Below are positions 26,516 to 35,638 of a stretch of 64,000 bases of DNA, in pieces (the first letter of the stretch is position 1; each line of letters opens with the position of its first letter). The notes below the pieces were generated by a model. It saw only the letters and a list, made by a program, of their open reading frames with translations, made no database searches and was not told the DNA's origin. The stretch comes from Eubacteriales bacterium (lineage in GTDB: Bacteria > Bacillota > Clostridia > Saccharofermentanales > DTU023). The translations under genes and the position numbers were made by a program. The stretch is from the NCBI GenBank assembly GCA_030532065.1, contig JAUNLW010000003.1, positions 26,598-90,597 on the forward strand, in the 5' to 3' direction.

Positions 26516-28555
26516 GTCGCACCCCTCGTGGGTGCGTGGATTGAAATCATACTATCTAATCTCTCCTTATATACAATTTGTCGCACCCCTCGTGGGTGCG
26601 TGGATTGAAATACGAAAATTAAACGAAAGTTGAAGGGTACAAGAGTCGCACCCCTCGTGGGTGCGTGGATTGAAATAGCCGTGCATGGAAGGAAAAACCA
26701 GCAGAAGCGTCGCACCCCTCGTGGGTGCGTGGATTGAAATTATATAGTGCCTAAAATTGACTGTAAAGTTACGTCGCACCCCTCGTGGGTGCGTGGATTG
26801 AAATCAACTGCATCAAAAACCGTTAAAGGTGGCGTCGTCGCACCCCTCGTGGGTGCGTGGATTGAAATATAGAAAGCATTTTCCTCCGACGTAAGCATAC
26901 GTCGCACCCCTCGTGGGTGCGTGGATTGAAATTGCTGGGCAGGCGCTTCGCCCTGTCTCCCATTGTCGCACCCCTCGTGGGTGCGTGGATTGAAATAACT
27001 GTCGGAAGCCTATCGGAAGTATTTACCCGTCGCACCCCTCGTGGGTGCGTGGATTGAAATTCCCAACGTTTACGCCCATGTTTTGCTCCTGGGTCGCACC
27101 CCTCGTGGGTGCGTGGATTGAAATTCCAGCTTGAGCTCCCAGCGGTCATAAGCCCCGAGTCGCACCCCTCGTGGGTGCGTGGATTGAAATTCAACAGCGC
27201 ACTGTAGCCCTGTAGCAGTTGCGTCGCACCCCTCGTGGGTGCGTGGATTGAAATACAGACTTGACCTTGCCTGCTTCCTCTAGGGCAGCTGTCGCACCCC
27301 TCGTGGGTGCGTGGATTGAAATGCCTAAGCTCGCCATTGACGCCATGCTTAACTGTCGCACCCCTCGTGGGTGCGTGGATTGAAATATGGATGTTGTAAA
27401 TCACGGAAAGATCTTTAGCGTCGCACCCCTCGTGGCTGCGTGGATTGAAATGGACTAGCCAAGGCGTAACATCAGCTAACGCCCTGTCGCACCCCTCGTG
27501 GGTGCGTGGATTGAAATGACGATGGGCCGCAGGCGGGACAGCTTGTAACGTCGCACCCCTCGTGGGTGCGTGGATTGAAATCTTTCCGGGAGCTGCACCT
27601 CCCTTACTTGTTGAGTCGCACCCCTCGTGGGTGCGTGGATTGAAATGTTTAACGATCCAAGTACGCTGAAAGATACCGGTCGCACCCCTCGTGGGTGCGT
27701 GGATTGAAATTTTATGAGTTCGGGTAATATTTTCTTGCCCAGGTCGCACCCCTCGTGGGTGCGTGGATTGAAATGCGATTTGTTCTAGGTACGGATCTAG
27801 CGCTGTACCGTCGCACCCCTCGTGGGTGCGTGGATTGAAATTCGGTATAGCTCAGGATCATCTGATAGATCCCGGTCGCACCCCTCGTGGGTGCGTGGAT
27901 TGAAATAAATCGGCGTTGAGTTGCACTCGAGGGCATATAGCGTCGCACCCCTCGTGGGTGCGTGGATTGAAATAATATACAAAATCCTTAAAAAGCGTTG
28001 AAAACGTCGCACCCCTCGTGGGTGCGTGGATTGAAATACTGTAAATTTGTGCAAATTAGGCTTCCAACTATGTCGCACCCCTCGTGGGTGCGTGGATTGA
28101 AATAATCTAGACGTCCAGGCCGCACTCGCTAATGCTGTCGCACCCCTCGTGGGTGCGTGGATTGAAATATTAGAGAGACCTCGCTTTGGGAGTTTGACCG
28201 CGTCGCACCCCTCGTGGGTGCGTGGATTGAAATGCACAAACACACCGTAAAAGATGTATCGTTTTGTCGCACCCCTCGTGGGTGCGTGGATTGAAATATG
28301 GCTTTCGTCCATGCAGCCACACAAGACGAGGTCGCACCCCTAGTGGGTGCGTGGATTGAAATATCTGCCCCTGATAGACCTTCTTAAGGGCACAAGTCGC
28401 ACCCCTCGTGGGTGCGTGGATTGAAATTGTAAAAAAGACCGCAGACCACATGGATAAGCGTCGTACCCCTCGTGGGTTCGTGGATTGAAATGAAGATGGT
28501 AGCCTTGTTAATCAAGCACTTTCGTCGCACCCCTCGTGGGTGCGTGGATTGAAAT
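26516..28555 (+). CRISPR. Type I-C CRISPR array: 32 repeats, 31 spacers
   Basis: The repeat is 32 bases: GTCGCACCCCTCGTG then GGTGCGTGGATTGAAAT. It has a CGCACCC/GGGTGCG stem and a GTGGATTGAAAT end. Spacers are about 32-36 bases. Repeats begin at 26516, 26580, 26645, 26709, 26773 and so on to 28524. All are identical except repeat 15 at 27420 (one change), 29 at 28331 (one) and 31 at 28460 (two). Most changes are at the right end, as expected for the oldest part. Spacers were all distinct by eye. Transcribed left to right. Confidence 0.97.
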
Positions 28556-28636
28556 TTAGGTGGTCTAGCGAGAGCAAGGCTTGCGATTGCTCCAGTGCGG
28601 ATTACCCAGATTGAGGACTATTTGGTACAATTATAA
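28556..28636 (+). pseudogene. 3' fragment of an unknown gene at the array end
   Basis: Starting right after the last repeat, one frame is open and reads LGGLARARLAIAPVRITQIE then DYLVQL and a TAA at 28634-28636, with a ribosome site and a new gene just downstream. The codon use and position look like the tail of a protein gene cut off by the array. It could instead be an old spacer plus leader-like sequence, and 26 codons without stop is not strong evidence alone. Confidence 0.4.
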
Positions 28637-28649
28637 GGGAGGGCAAATT

Positions 28650-28874
28650 ATGAGCGATGGATCAAGAGAAGTATTGGGCTGGCTCCTAGGAGCGGCCATA
28701 GTCGCGGTGATAGCCGGCCTTATCATGGCAGCTGACAGATACAGAGAGGACCAAGATAAAATAGAACTCGCCAAAGGAATTATGAAAGCATTAGGCTACG
28801 GTCTAGCAGCATTTCTCCTACCACTTACAATTATTGCTATAATAGCAATAGGTACTAACAGAAAGACATTCTAA
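28650..28874 (+). CDS. Small two-helix membrane protein
   Basis: A 74-residue product with two hydrophobic helices (about 9-27 and 48-67) joined by a charged DRYREDQDKIELAKG loop. AAGGGAGG at 28635-28642 gives a good ribosome site for ATG 28650. The layout resembles VirB2/TrbC-like pilins or small holin-like proteins, but I cannot assign it. It lies between the array and an orphan repeat, and has its own terminator. Confidence 0.65.
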   Translation: MSDGSREVLGWLLGAAIVAVIAGLIMAADRYREDQDKIELAKGIMKALGYGLAAFLLPLTIIAIIAIGTNRKTF

Positions 28875-28887
28875 CGCAAATCATTTA

Positions 28888-28917
28888 GAAATACCCGGCT
28901 CTGACCGGGCTATTTTT
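28888..28917 (+). terminator. Terminator after the small membrane protein
   Basis: ATACCCGGCTC and GACCGGGCTAT form a GC stem followed by TTTTT. A smaller T-rich stretch (GGGCGGGTTTTTA) follows. Confidence 0.75.
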
Positions 28918-28975
28918 ATGCACGTCCACTATGGGCGGGTTTTTATTTGCTTCAGGTTACGAGCTTAAGTTAAAC

Positions 28976-29007
28976 ATCGCACCCCTCATGGGTGCGTGGA
29001 TTGAAAC
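28976..29007 (+). repeat. Orphan CRISPR repeat, 420 bases beyond the array
   Basis: The 32-base unit begins ATCGCACCCCTCATGGGTGC and ends GTGGATTGAAAC. It differs from the array repeat at three places (first base, loop base, last base) and keeps the stem. It is in the array orientation. No second copy follows. Confidence 0.9.
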
Positions 29008-29309
29008 CACGATTAAGCTAAAATAGGCACTGTAGATAGAATGTATTTATCGCAAAGGTGCGAAAGATAGTAAGGCAAAACTATGGCTCAAAACGTGATA
29101 AATAAAAAAATCTCCTAAGAAAGTGCTATCTTGAAAAACAAACCTTAAAGAAGGGCACATAGGCAGAAAGCTTATGGCTATTATATGCACAATAAACAAT
29201 ACACAAGAAACAGTCCAAGATTTTGTTACGCGGTTACCTCCGCCTCCTGCCTTGACTAGCCTTAGCATACATGTTACAAGTTAATAAATGAGTGGTGGAG
29301 GAATGGCCA
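29008..29309. other. Gene-poor stretch after the orphan repeat
   Basis: About 300 A+T-rich bases without a gene I can support. A minus-strand frame at 29047-29268 has no ribosome site and no recognisable features. There is a short palindromic segment (TCGCAAAGGTGCGA) near 29049, nothing else. Confidence 0.5.
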
Positions 29310-29759
29310 ATGAAAGGTATAAGTATAAATCCTATTTATGCACAAGCAATTGCTTGTGGAGATAAGACCATAGAAGCCAGGACCTGGTCCAGTAATTACA
29401 GAGGAGAGCTGCTAATTTGCTCTACTGCAGATCCCGGATATGCTGATCTAAGACCGGTATCCATTACTGGATATGCTTTGGCTGTAGCTGACATGGTAGA
29501 CTGCCGACCTTTCGTAGATGGGGAAGACCAGGCCAAGGCTTTTTTTGATGAACCATTTACCGGTTATGCTTTTGTGCTGGACAATATTAGGCCCATCGTA
29601 CCGGTTCCAATCAAAGGTAGCCAACGCATCTGGAATGCACCAGAAGACATCAAGCTTGAATTTCTTGACCTGAAAGATTGGGAATTATATGCCTGGTGGG
29701 ATGAGCACGGATACTTGTCTTTAGATGCAGTATTAGATTTTTACGGCATAGAGCATTAA
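29310..29759 (+). CDS. ASCH-domain protein
   Basis: A 149-residue protein with an N-terminal ASCH fold: ISINPIYAQAIACGDKTIEARTW at 4-26, where KTIEART is the typical motif, then YRGELLICSTAD. The ASCH fold is PUA-like and binds RNA or hydrolyses N4-acetylcytidine in some members. A second segment RPIVPVPIKGSQRIWN is typical of the family that includes AT-rich mobile-element neighbours. Start at ATG 29310 after GGAGGA. It is monocistronic with its own terminator. Confidence 0.8.
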   Translation: MKGISINPIYAQAIACGDKTIEARTWSSNYRGELLICSTADPGYADLRPVSITGYALAVADMVDCRPFVDGEDQAKAFFDEPFTGYAFVLDNIRPIVPVPIKGSQRIWNAPEDIKLEFLDLKDWELYAWWDEHGYLSLDAVLDFYGIEH

Positions 29760-29787
29760 GGGTATAGTCCTGGTGTTTTAATATTGG

Positions 29788-29819
29788 AGCCGGTCACGCA
29801 TTTTTTGTGATCGGCTTTT
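29788..29819 (+). terminator. Terminator after the ASCH gene
   Basis: AGCCGGTCAC and GTGATCGGCT form a perfect 10-bp stem (one G-T pair) around GCATTTTTT, followed by TTTT. Confidence 0.85.
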
Positions 29820-29915
29820 GCTTTCCGGAAAAATTTGCTAGACGGGAAAGTCGCGTTTAAAATAACTTACTGATTATAAATGACGAAGCCCTGAAAACAC
29901 TAGGTTCCAGGGCTA

Positions 29916-30006
29916 TGGCGGAGAAGGAGGGATTCGAACCCTCGTATCGGTTACCCGATAAACTGATTTCGAGTCAGTCCCGTTACGGCCACTTCGGTAC
30001 TTCTCC
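29916..30006 (-). tRNA. tRNA-Ser (anticodon CGA), CCA encoded
   Basis: Minus strand: acceptor GGAGAAG pairs with CTTCTCC, D-arm follows, anticodon stem CTGA/TCAG with loop CTCGAAA, long variable arm typical of tRNA-Ser, T-arm GAGGGTTCGAATCCCTC, then G and CCA. A TATAAT -10 lies upstream at 30020-30025 on the minus strand. Confidence 0.97.
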
Positions 30007-30019
30007 GTAAACTTTGAGT

Positions 30020-30048
30020 ATTATAGCCAATGGCTTGTATGCCTGCAA
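30020..30048 (-). promoter_or_regulatory. Candidate promoter of tRNA-Ser
   Basis: TTGCAG (30043-30048) and TATAAT (30020-30025), 17 bases apart, minus strand. The start would be about ten bases before the tRNA. Confidence 0.5.
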
Positions 30049-30147
30049 ACATTCTACCACTAAGGGAAAAAACAAATCTGGGCTTGAGTTTTCCCATTAG
30101 TCAGGCAGGGGCGAGTGTATCTAGCCTGAGTTTAACTATGATAAGAC

Positions 30148-31497
30148 TTAAACTCTAGCAAACAAACTTTGCGCGGGCTGGCCTATATGGATGCTCGACT
30201 CAAAGGCAGCCATTTCCCATTGACTGGTAATTGCTTGGCCTAATGCCAGGTCGCGGTAAATACCGTAACGCTGGAAGAAGTCCTCTCCGCTCATTTGGGA
30301 GTCTCGCAAAAATTTGATAATACTGGACATAAAGTGACGGGTGTTGGGCAAGCTGATTTCTGAGATCAGATGGACAGACTTCCAATCAAAGTGCTTCTGC
30401 CCCAGAACCAGTCCATCCAGATGAGCCATCTCTTCCACCTGCAGGGTGTGTTTGGTGACTTCTGATTCTTCCAATACTTCGCATAATATAGCGAGGCCTT
30501 TCTGCACTGTGGAACGGGGATATGCGTACTGGAGCGTCAGCCAACCTTGTATATAGAGATACTTGCTGGGGCGTATGACGAGTAAGCGTAAAAGTTTATC
30601 GATCTCCGCGCCAGTCTTTAGACTGGCTAATGTTGGGAAAATTATGGCCAGGTCTTTGTAGTCCATAGAATAGGCTAGTCGTTCTAAATCAGCGCGACTG
30701 TGACAGTTAGCTAATTGAGCCATAAGCCAGGTTTGGTATTCTGGCTTCTGCTGTAATTGCATTTCGCGAGGATTGGGAAATTGACCCTGAGCATAGCTGA
30801 CTATATCAGCAAAGCTGTCGAACCGTCTGGGTCTGTGGCCAGAGAGGCTCTCTTCACGTAACTTGGGGCTGCGAATGGTCAATTCGGCTTCTTTGATCGG
30901 CCTGGGAGCAATCCCCATGTTTGCATAAAGTTTTGCCTGCCGAATCTGATTTTTCTGCTCATCACGCTCAGTTTTTTCTGCCTCAGAGGAACCTCTTGAA
31001 TGTGCTGCAGCGGAGGAGCGATTAGACTCTATCTGTTTCTTAGCTTCATCAGTAGAAGATTTTGCCGCGTCGGCTGTGGAGAGAGGAGGTTCATTGCGAG
31101 ATGATAGTTCAGCCTTAGTCGCAGCAACTTCCACCTCAGCTTTAGATGTGAATTCGCCAACATCTTTCTTGACTTGACCAATACTTTCTGAGCCTACGGT
31201 AAACGATTCTACCGGAGCTTCTCGTTCAAGTGCTTCAAGTTTAGCAGCTGTCGCTTGGTCTGATTTAGTGCGTTTAAGCTTTCCGTCAGCTAGCGGTGCT
31301 GTAAGATCAGTCAAATGGTCCAGGTCTTCCTGAACCGTATCCGGCATCTCCGGTTCTCCAAAACGTACAGCGAGATTAACTGATCTGACCTTGACCTCTT
31401 GATCGTCAGGCTTAGTTGTCAGCACTTGGCGTGCCAGGTGCTTCATAGGGGTATCAGGCTTGGGAGAGCCTGGTTTAGATTTGTTTTGCCACATCAT
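30148..31497 (-). CDS. Hypothetical soluble helical protein, partner of the ExbB/ZorA-like gene
   Basis: I do not recognise a family. It has no signal peptide or membrane helix. Residues of about 1-200 are charged and Ala/Ser/Glu/Lys-rich, probably disordered or coiled. Residues of about 225-449 are a well-formed helical domain (FADIVSYAQGQF, YQTWLMAQLANCHSRADLE, FPTLASLKTGAEIDKLLRLL). The start is uncertain: ATG 31497 gives 449 residues and follows the neighbour's stop by a few bases, whereas ATG 31545 overlaps it. Its place after a MotA/ExbB-like gene recalls Zorya systems, where soluble partners are encoded next to ZorA; that is speculation. Confidence 0.65.
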   Translation of the reverse strand: MMWQNKSKPGSPKPDTPMKHLARQVLTTKPDDQEVKVRSVNLAVRFGEPEMPDTVQEDLDHLTDLTAPLADGKLKRTKSDQATAAKLEALEREAPVESFTVGSESIGQVKKDVGEFTSKAEVEVAATKAELSSRNEPPLSTADAAKSSTDEAKKQIESNRSSAAAHSRGSSEAEKTERDEQKNQIRQAKLYANMGIAPRPIKEAELTIRSPKLREESLSGHRPRRFDSFADIVSYAQGQFPNPREMQLQQKPEYQTWLMAQLANCHSRADLERLAYSMDYKDLAIIFPTLASLKTGAEIDKLLRLLVIRPSKYLYIQGWLTLQYAYPRSTVQKGLAILCEVLEESEVTKHTLQVEEMAHLDGLVLGQKHFDWKSVHLISEISLPNTRHFMSSIIKFLRDSQMSGEDFFQRYGIYRDLALGQAITSQWEMAAFESSIHIGQPAQSLFARV

Positions 31498-31501
31498 GTA
31501 T

Positions 31502-33052
31502 TTACTTAAAATGTCTAATTGCTTCCGGCAATGCGTCAACCGCATCTCTGAGCGCAGAAGCGGTAAAGATCAATCTTTCAACTACATCCGCCAGCCCTTC
31601 ATCAAAGGATTGCAGTGTCCGGTTGACATAGGTATTGGATTCTTGGGTGAAGTTGCTGGCGCTGCTTCTCAGGCTGGCATCGATTTCCTCCAGCTGGGTA
31701 ATCAATTTGCTCAGCTGAATGGAGATTTCTTCATGTTGCTCAGCTTGTTCTGCTTTTAACTCTCCTGCCATTTTAAGTGAGTTTGCCGCGTTTTGCAGTC
31801 CACTGGAATATACGCCCAGGGCTTCCTTGGTGACTTGTGACAAATCGCGGATACGGTCTGAGAGTACATCTTCTTCTCCGGCGAAAGCCTTGGCCATCTT
31901 ATTTGTGGTATCGGAAAGCACCTGTACGTCATCAGCAATGGAAGACATCTCATTAGCGAGATCATTCTTTGCCATAGTCATAAGCTTGAGGGACTCAGAT
32001 ATATCACGATTAAGAGCTTGATTCTGTCCACGGCTGGCTTCCAGAGTATCAATGGAGGCCTCCACAAAGTCTTTGGTGCGGCCCATGAGCCGGTTGAGGC
32101 CGGTCAATTCCTGATGCAAGGGCTCTAAATAAGAGAGTAGGTCTTGGTTTAGCTGAGCTGAGAATTCTTTCGCTAAGTTTTCCATACCGGTCATTTGGCG
32201 CTGGTCCAAGTTACGAGCCAAGTCAGCCAAGCTGTTACTGGCGACCGCTATAGGTGGCGCAATTTCCTGGCTCATGATTTCGCGTACTGAACGGCAGATA
32301 CCTTCAGAGAAGTCTGCATTGGCCATTTTTGCGGCGCTGCTTTGGAACTCCGTAATAGAGTCAGCAAGTTTGCTCTCATGAGCCAGCATCTCGTCTACTA
32401 GGAGCGCAATGCCGTTTTGGGTGTTATAAACAGGTACCAGGTTAGACAGTAATTGACGCAGTTGAGCGTACTTCGCTTCACGTTGTCTTGATCCGACCAT
32501 CGCGGCATTGGCGAGCAGAAGTGCTGCAGGGATGCCGATAATCAATGGCAGAAGCGCAACCCCGGTAAAGTAGATACTGCTAACAGTGCTCAAGTAAATA
32601 TAGAGCAGGACACTTGAAAGGCCACCCAAAGCACCTACTAATATTGCGGGCGTATAAGTTAGGCTATTTTCCTCATGAGCGTCAGCCAAATTGTCTGGAT
32701 TAATCTGCTGCTCAAGGGGTGGAAACCAGCGGTCCTGATAGCAAGCTTTCGCTCCGACTTGCAATTTTGCCCAGGCCAATCCGAGTTTCTCTTCTTTACG
32801 AGCGGCTATAACTGTAGCTATTCTCTCACCATTAGCCGTGTCTTGGCCTTTTAGAGATGCTAAGTCGTGTTCTAATGCTTCCAGCAAGGCTTCACCATTC
32901 ATCTCGTTACGTTTGATGCGCGCCAGGTAAAGCCAGGTTATAATTATCAGGACTAATGGCAGGGCCAGTCCAAAAATAATGACCATAATTTTATCAGGTT
33001 GAACCTGTAAACATACGTTTCTCTCTAAGAGCAGAGACACTTGTGCAAACAT
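31502..33052 (-). CDS. ExbB/MotA/ZorA-like membrane protein with long coiled-coil tail
   Basis: A 516-residue protein with one helix near residues 22-43, a cytoplasmic loop of about 85 residues, two more helices near 130-152 and 160-182, then 330 residues of predicted helix rich in Glu, Ala, Leu and Ser. This is the ExbB/ZorA topology. The second helix carries TPAILVGALGGLSSVLLYIY, similar to the PxLxGxLGT segment of proton-channel proteins. The tail looks like a methyl-accepting or ZorA-type coiled coil. No ExbD/ZorB partner is in the window. AAAGGAG precedes the ATG. Family assignment is by layout only. Confidence 0.55.
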   Translation of the reverse strand: MFAQVSLLLERNVCLQVQPDKIMVIIFGLALPLVLIIITWLYLARIKRNEMNGEALLEALEHDLASLKGQDTANGERIATVIAARKEEKLGLAWAKLQVGAKACYQDRWFPPLEQQINPDNLADAHEENSLTYTPAILVGALGGLSSVLLYIYLSTVSSIYFTGVALLPLIIGIPAALLLANAAMVGSRQREAKYAQLRQLLSNLVPVYNTQNGIALLVDEMLAHESKLADSITEFQSSAAKMANADFSEGICRSVREIMSQEIAPPIAVASNSLADLARNLDQRQMTGMENLAKEFSAQLNQDLLSYLEPLHQELTGLNRLMGRTKDFVEASIDTLEASRGQNQALNRDISESLKLMTMAKNDLANEMSSIADDVQVLSDTTNKMAKAFAGEEDVLSDRIRDLSQVTKEALGVYSSGLQNAANSLKMAGELKAEQAEQHEEISIQLSKLITQLEEIDASLRSSASNFTQESNTYVNRTLQSFDEGLADVVERLIFTASALRDAVDALPEAIRHFK

Positions 33053-33138
33053 TAGTTTCTCCTTTGACAGAACAATTGCGTTCTAACCAAACACAGCAGG
33101 CGCGGATTAACTGGCCTTAAGTGTGGGTCTTTGCGGGC

Positions 33139-33147
33139 ATTATATCA
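33139..33147 (-). promoter_or_regulatory. Extended -10 of the ExbB/ZorA-like operon
   Basis: TGATATAAT on the minus strand is a perfect extended -10 about 90 bases before the gene. Confidence 0.5.
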
Positions 33148-33239
33148 TATGTGTTACAAATCTATGAGAGTCTCTTTGCAAGATGCCTGAACGGAACAGA
33201 GAAATTCGACTGGTACCCGGTTTGCGGGTCAAGGGTCAA

Positions 33240-33268
33240 TTGACAGCTGACAGGCCCTTATCTAGAAT
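33240..33268 (+). promoter_or_regulatory. Promoter of the gene at 33293
   Basis: A perfect TTGACA (33240-33245) and TAGAAT (33263-33268), 17 bases apart. The start would be about 18 bases before the ATG. Confidence 0.75.
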
Positions 33269-33292
33269 AACTAATATCCGGTGAGGTAGTCT

Positions 33293-33994
33293 ATGTGCCG
33301 TGAAAACTCAATTAATTGTCGGAGGAGGCAGCTGTTGCTAAAAACGTTGGGTTCTGACGACCAGCCCCTAATGGTCGGTCTAGCCTGTGATCAGCCAAAC
33401 GGCGATTTTTGCGTGCGCGTAAAAACGGACTTGCTGAATGCTGGCCGAGAACTTGGTAAACAGCTTGCAATAACAAGTTTGCGCCCAGAAGATCTGTCCT
33501 TGGATATAGATTACACTGGGGTTTTGGTTATAGGACAAGGTAAGGCCGCATCTAGCTCAGACTATAAGACTTTGGCTGATTGTGCGCGCCAGAAGAACTT
33601 ACCTTTTATAAGTTTGGGAACTGGGTTTTATGCGGCTTTAGAAGCTTTCGCGGAAAATGTTTTGCATATAAAGTCTGATCTTTTCCTAGAACCGCAGCTT
33701 TTTCGCACGGCCCAAAACCCTGTTTTTAACGTTGCATACCAAGGCCCCTTTATCGAGCATGGTTGGCAGATTATGCTGGATAGTGAAGCGGAGCATTTGC
33801 CATTATATTTGGTCTATACAGCTGCTCGTTGCTATCATGCGTTCTACGATCTGCCCTCATCTGAACCGCCGTATTTCAGTCAAAACAGTTCAAAAGAAAT
33901 TGATGATCAAACGGAACTGGCAAAATTCCAAAGCCTATGGCATGATTGCCTGATAGATTTTGTAAAGGCTATGGCCGAGACTGTTACAGACTAG
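33293..33994 (+). CDS. Degenerate CTP-synthase-type glutaminase-like protein
   Basis: 233 residues. The middle, DYTGVLVIGQGKAASSSDYK then ARQKNLPFISLGTGFYAALEAFAENVLHI, lines up with the CTP-synthase amidotransferase strand that reads roughly [25 protein letters not shown]. The catalytic cysteine position is threonine here, so it should have no glutaminase activity. This resembles proteins annotated as CTP synthase C-terminal region-related, some of them selenoproteins. Role unknown. GGTGAGG precedes the ATG. It lies upstream of guaB and may be part of nucleotide metabolism, though there is no firm link. Confidence 0.5.
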   Translation: MCRENSINCRRRQLLLKTLGSDDQPLMVGLACDQPNGDFCVRVKTDLLNAGRELGKQLAITSLRPEDLSLDIDYTGVLVIGQGKAASSSDYKTLADCARQKNLPFISLGTGFYAALEAFAENVLHIKSDLFLEPQLFRTAQNPVFNVAYQGPFIEHGWQIMLDSEAEHLPLYLVYTAARCYHAFYDLPSSEPPYFSQNSSKEIDDQTELAKFQSLWHDCLIDFVKAMAETVTD

Positions 33995-34060
33995 CAAGTG
34001 TAGTAAGAGTGACCTTAGCTAGCAGCAATAACACAAAAGGAGAATAGGAAGGTAATACTT

Positions 34061-35572
34061 ATGGCGTATGTATTTGATGATTTATCGCGTACTTTTAGCG
34101 AGTACCTCTTACTGCCCAACTTGAGCGAGGAGCACTGCGTTCCGTCCAACGTAAAGTTGGATACACCTTTTTCTCGTTACGAGCCAGCCAAAGAAAAACC
34201 CAAGCACAAGCTAAATATTCCCTTCACCTCAGCCATCATGCAGGCCGTATCCGATGACCGCATGGCGATCGCTCTGGCACGTAATGGTGGTTTATCCTTT
34301 ATTTACGCTTCTCAGAGCATTGAATCGCAAGCGGAGATGGTAGCAAAAGTCAAAGGTTATAAGGCCGGTTTTGTAACCAGCGACTCTAACCTGACACCTG
34401 ACCATACACTGGCAGATATTTTGGCTCTTAAAGAGAAAAACGGTCATTCAACAATTGCTATTACCGATGATGGTACAGCCCATGGTAAATTGCTGGGCTT
34501 GGTTACTTCCCGTGACTATCGTATCAGCCGGATGTCTACAGACGAGAAGATCAGCGAGTTCATGACTCCGATCTCCGAGCTAATCTGTGGTGAAGATGGC
34601 ATTTCCCTGAGTGAGGCAAATAACTTGATTTGGGATAATAAGCTCAATCAAGTACCTATTGTAGATAAGAAAGGTAATCTGGTTTCTTTGGTATTCCGTA
34701 AGGACTACGCAGAGCACAAAGAAAATCCTCTAGAGCTTCTGGATGATCACAAGCGTCTGGTCTGTGGAGCCGGTATCAATACCCGCGACTACAAAGAAAG
34801 AGTACCCGCTCTGATTGAAGCCGGTGCTGATGTCCTCTGCATGGACTCTTCTGACGGTTTTTCCATTTGGCAGAAAAAGTGCTTGGACTGGATCAAAAAA
34901 GAATACGGTCCAGATACCTTGGTTGGTGCTGGTAACGTAGTAGACCGCGATGGTTTCCGCTATCTGGCGGAAGCAGGCGCTGACTTTGTAAAAGTTGGTA
35001 TCGGCGGTGGATCTATCTGCATTACGCGTGAACAAAAAGGTATAGGCATGGGTCAAGCTTCTGCTGTAATGGCAGTTGCCGCTGCTCGTGACGAATGGCT
35101 GAAGGAAACCGGTGTTTACATTCCCATTTGCTCAGACGGTGGTATTGTCTATGACTACCACATGACTTTGGCTCTGGCTATGGGCGCTGATTTCCTCATG
35201 CTGGGCCGTTACTTCTCCCGCTTTGATGAGGCTCCTGGCCAGCGCTTGGTTTACAAGGGCAATTACGTCAAAGAATATTGGGGTGAAGGTTCCAACCGCG
35301 CGCGTAACTGGGCTCGTTACGATGACGGTCACGGTGGCAAGGGGGCGCACTTTGAAGAAGGCGTTGACTCCTACGTGCCATATGCCGGTGGCCTTAAGGA
35401 AAACTTAGACAATACCATTGCCAAGATTGTGGCAACCATGGTTTCTTGCGGATCGGTTTCCATCCAGGAGTTGCAAGAGAAGGCACGTTTAGTAGTTGTT
35501 TCACCTACAAGTATCGTAGAAGGTGGAGCCCACGACGTTATTCGAAAAGAACAGGATGCCGTAAACAGGTAG
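34061..35572 (+). CDS. guaB: Inosine-5'-monophosphate dehydrogenase
   Basis: Oxidises IMP to XMP with NAD+, the committed step to GMP. The 503-residue protein has the TIM barrel interrupted by a CBS pair (about 105-225), the catalytic Cys320 loop [18 protein letters not shown], and the [18 protein letters not shown] flap region. AGGAAGG precedes the ATG. Sequence is of the longer bacterial/protist-like form, as in some Clostridia. It is followed by greA after 66 bases. Confidence 0.93.
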   Translation: MAYVFDDLSRTFSEYLLLPNLSEEHCVPSNVKLDTPFSRYEPAKEKPKHKLNIPFTSAIMQAVSDDRMAIALARNGGLSFIYASQSIESQAEMVAKVKGYKAGFVTSDSNLTPDHTLADILALKEKNGHSTIAITDDGTAHGKLLGLVTSRDYRISRMSTDEKISEFMTPISELICGEDGISLSEANNLIWDNKLNQVPIVDKKGNLVSLVFRKDYAEHKENPLELLDDHKRLVCGAGINTRDYKERVPALIEAGADVLCMDSSDGFSIWQKKCLDWIKKEYGPDTLVGAGNVVDRDGFRYLAEAGADFVKVGIGGGSICITREQKGIGMGQASAVMAVAAARDEWLKETGVYIPICSDGGIVYDYHMTLALAMGADFLMLGRYFSRFDEAPGQRLVYKGNYVKEYWGEGSNRARNWARYDDGHGGKGAHFEEGVDSYVPYAGGLKENLDNTIAKIVATMVSCGSVSIQELQEKARLVVVSPTSIVEGGAHDVIRKEQDAVNR

Positions 35573-35638
35573 TTAACCAATCATATACAGGTCGATATAG
35601 AATATAGTTTTAGTTACTGAATTGAGAAGGAGATAAAT

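Noticed and set aside
26491..28451. Several minus-strand frames with repeated ISIHAPTRGAT, FNPRTHEGCD and FQSTHPRGVR
   Set aside because: They are translations of the CRISPR repeat in its three reverse frames, a known database artefact. No ribosome sites or independent features.
28650..28874. Calling the small membrane protein an anti-CRISPR
   Set aside because: It is next to the array, but nothing in the sequence shows that activity and membrane anti-CRISPRs would be unusual.
29047..29268. Minus-strand 73-residue frame after the orphan repeat
   Set aside because: No ribosome site, no recognisable domain, A+T-rich context; a hydrophobic stretch is expected by chance.
29916..30006. tRNA-Ser as an attachment site for an island containing the CRISPR locus
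   Set aside because: I looked for a copy of the tRNA 3' end near 17.4-17.7 kb and in the flanks and saw none. No integrase is present.
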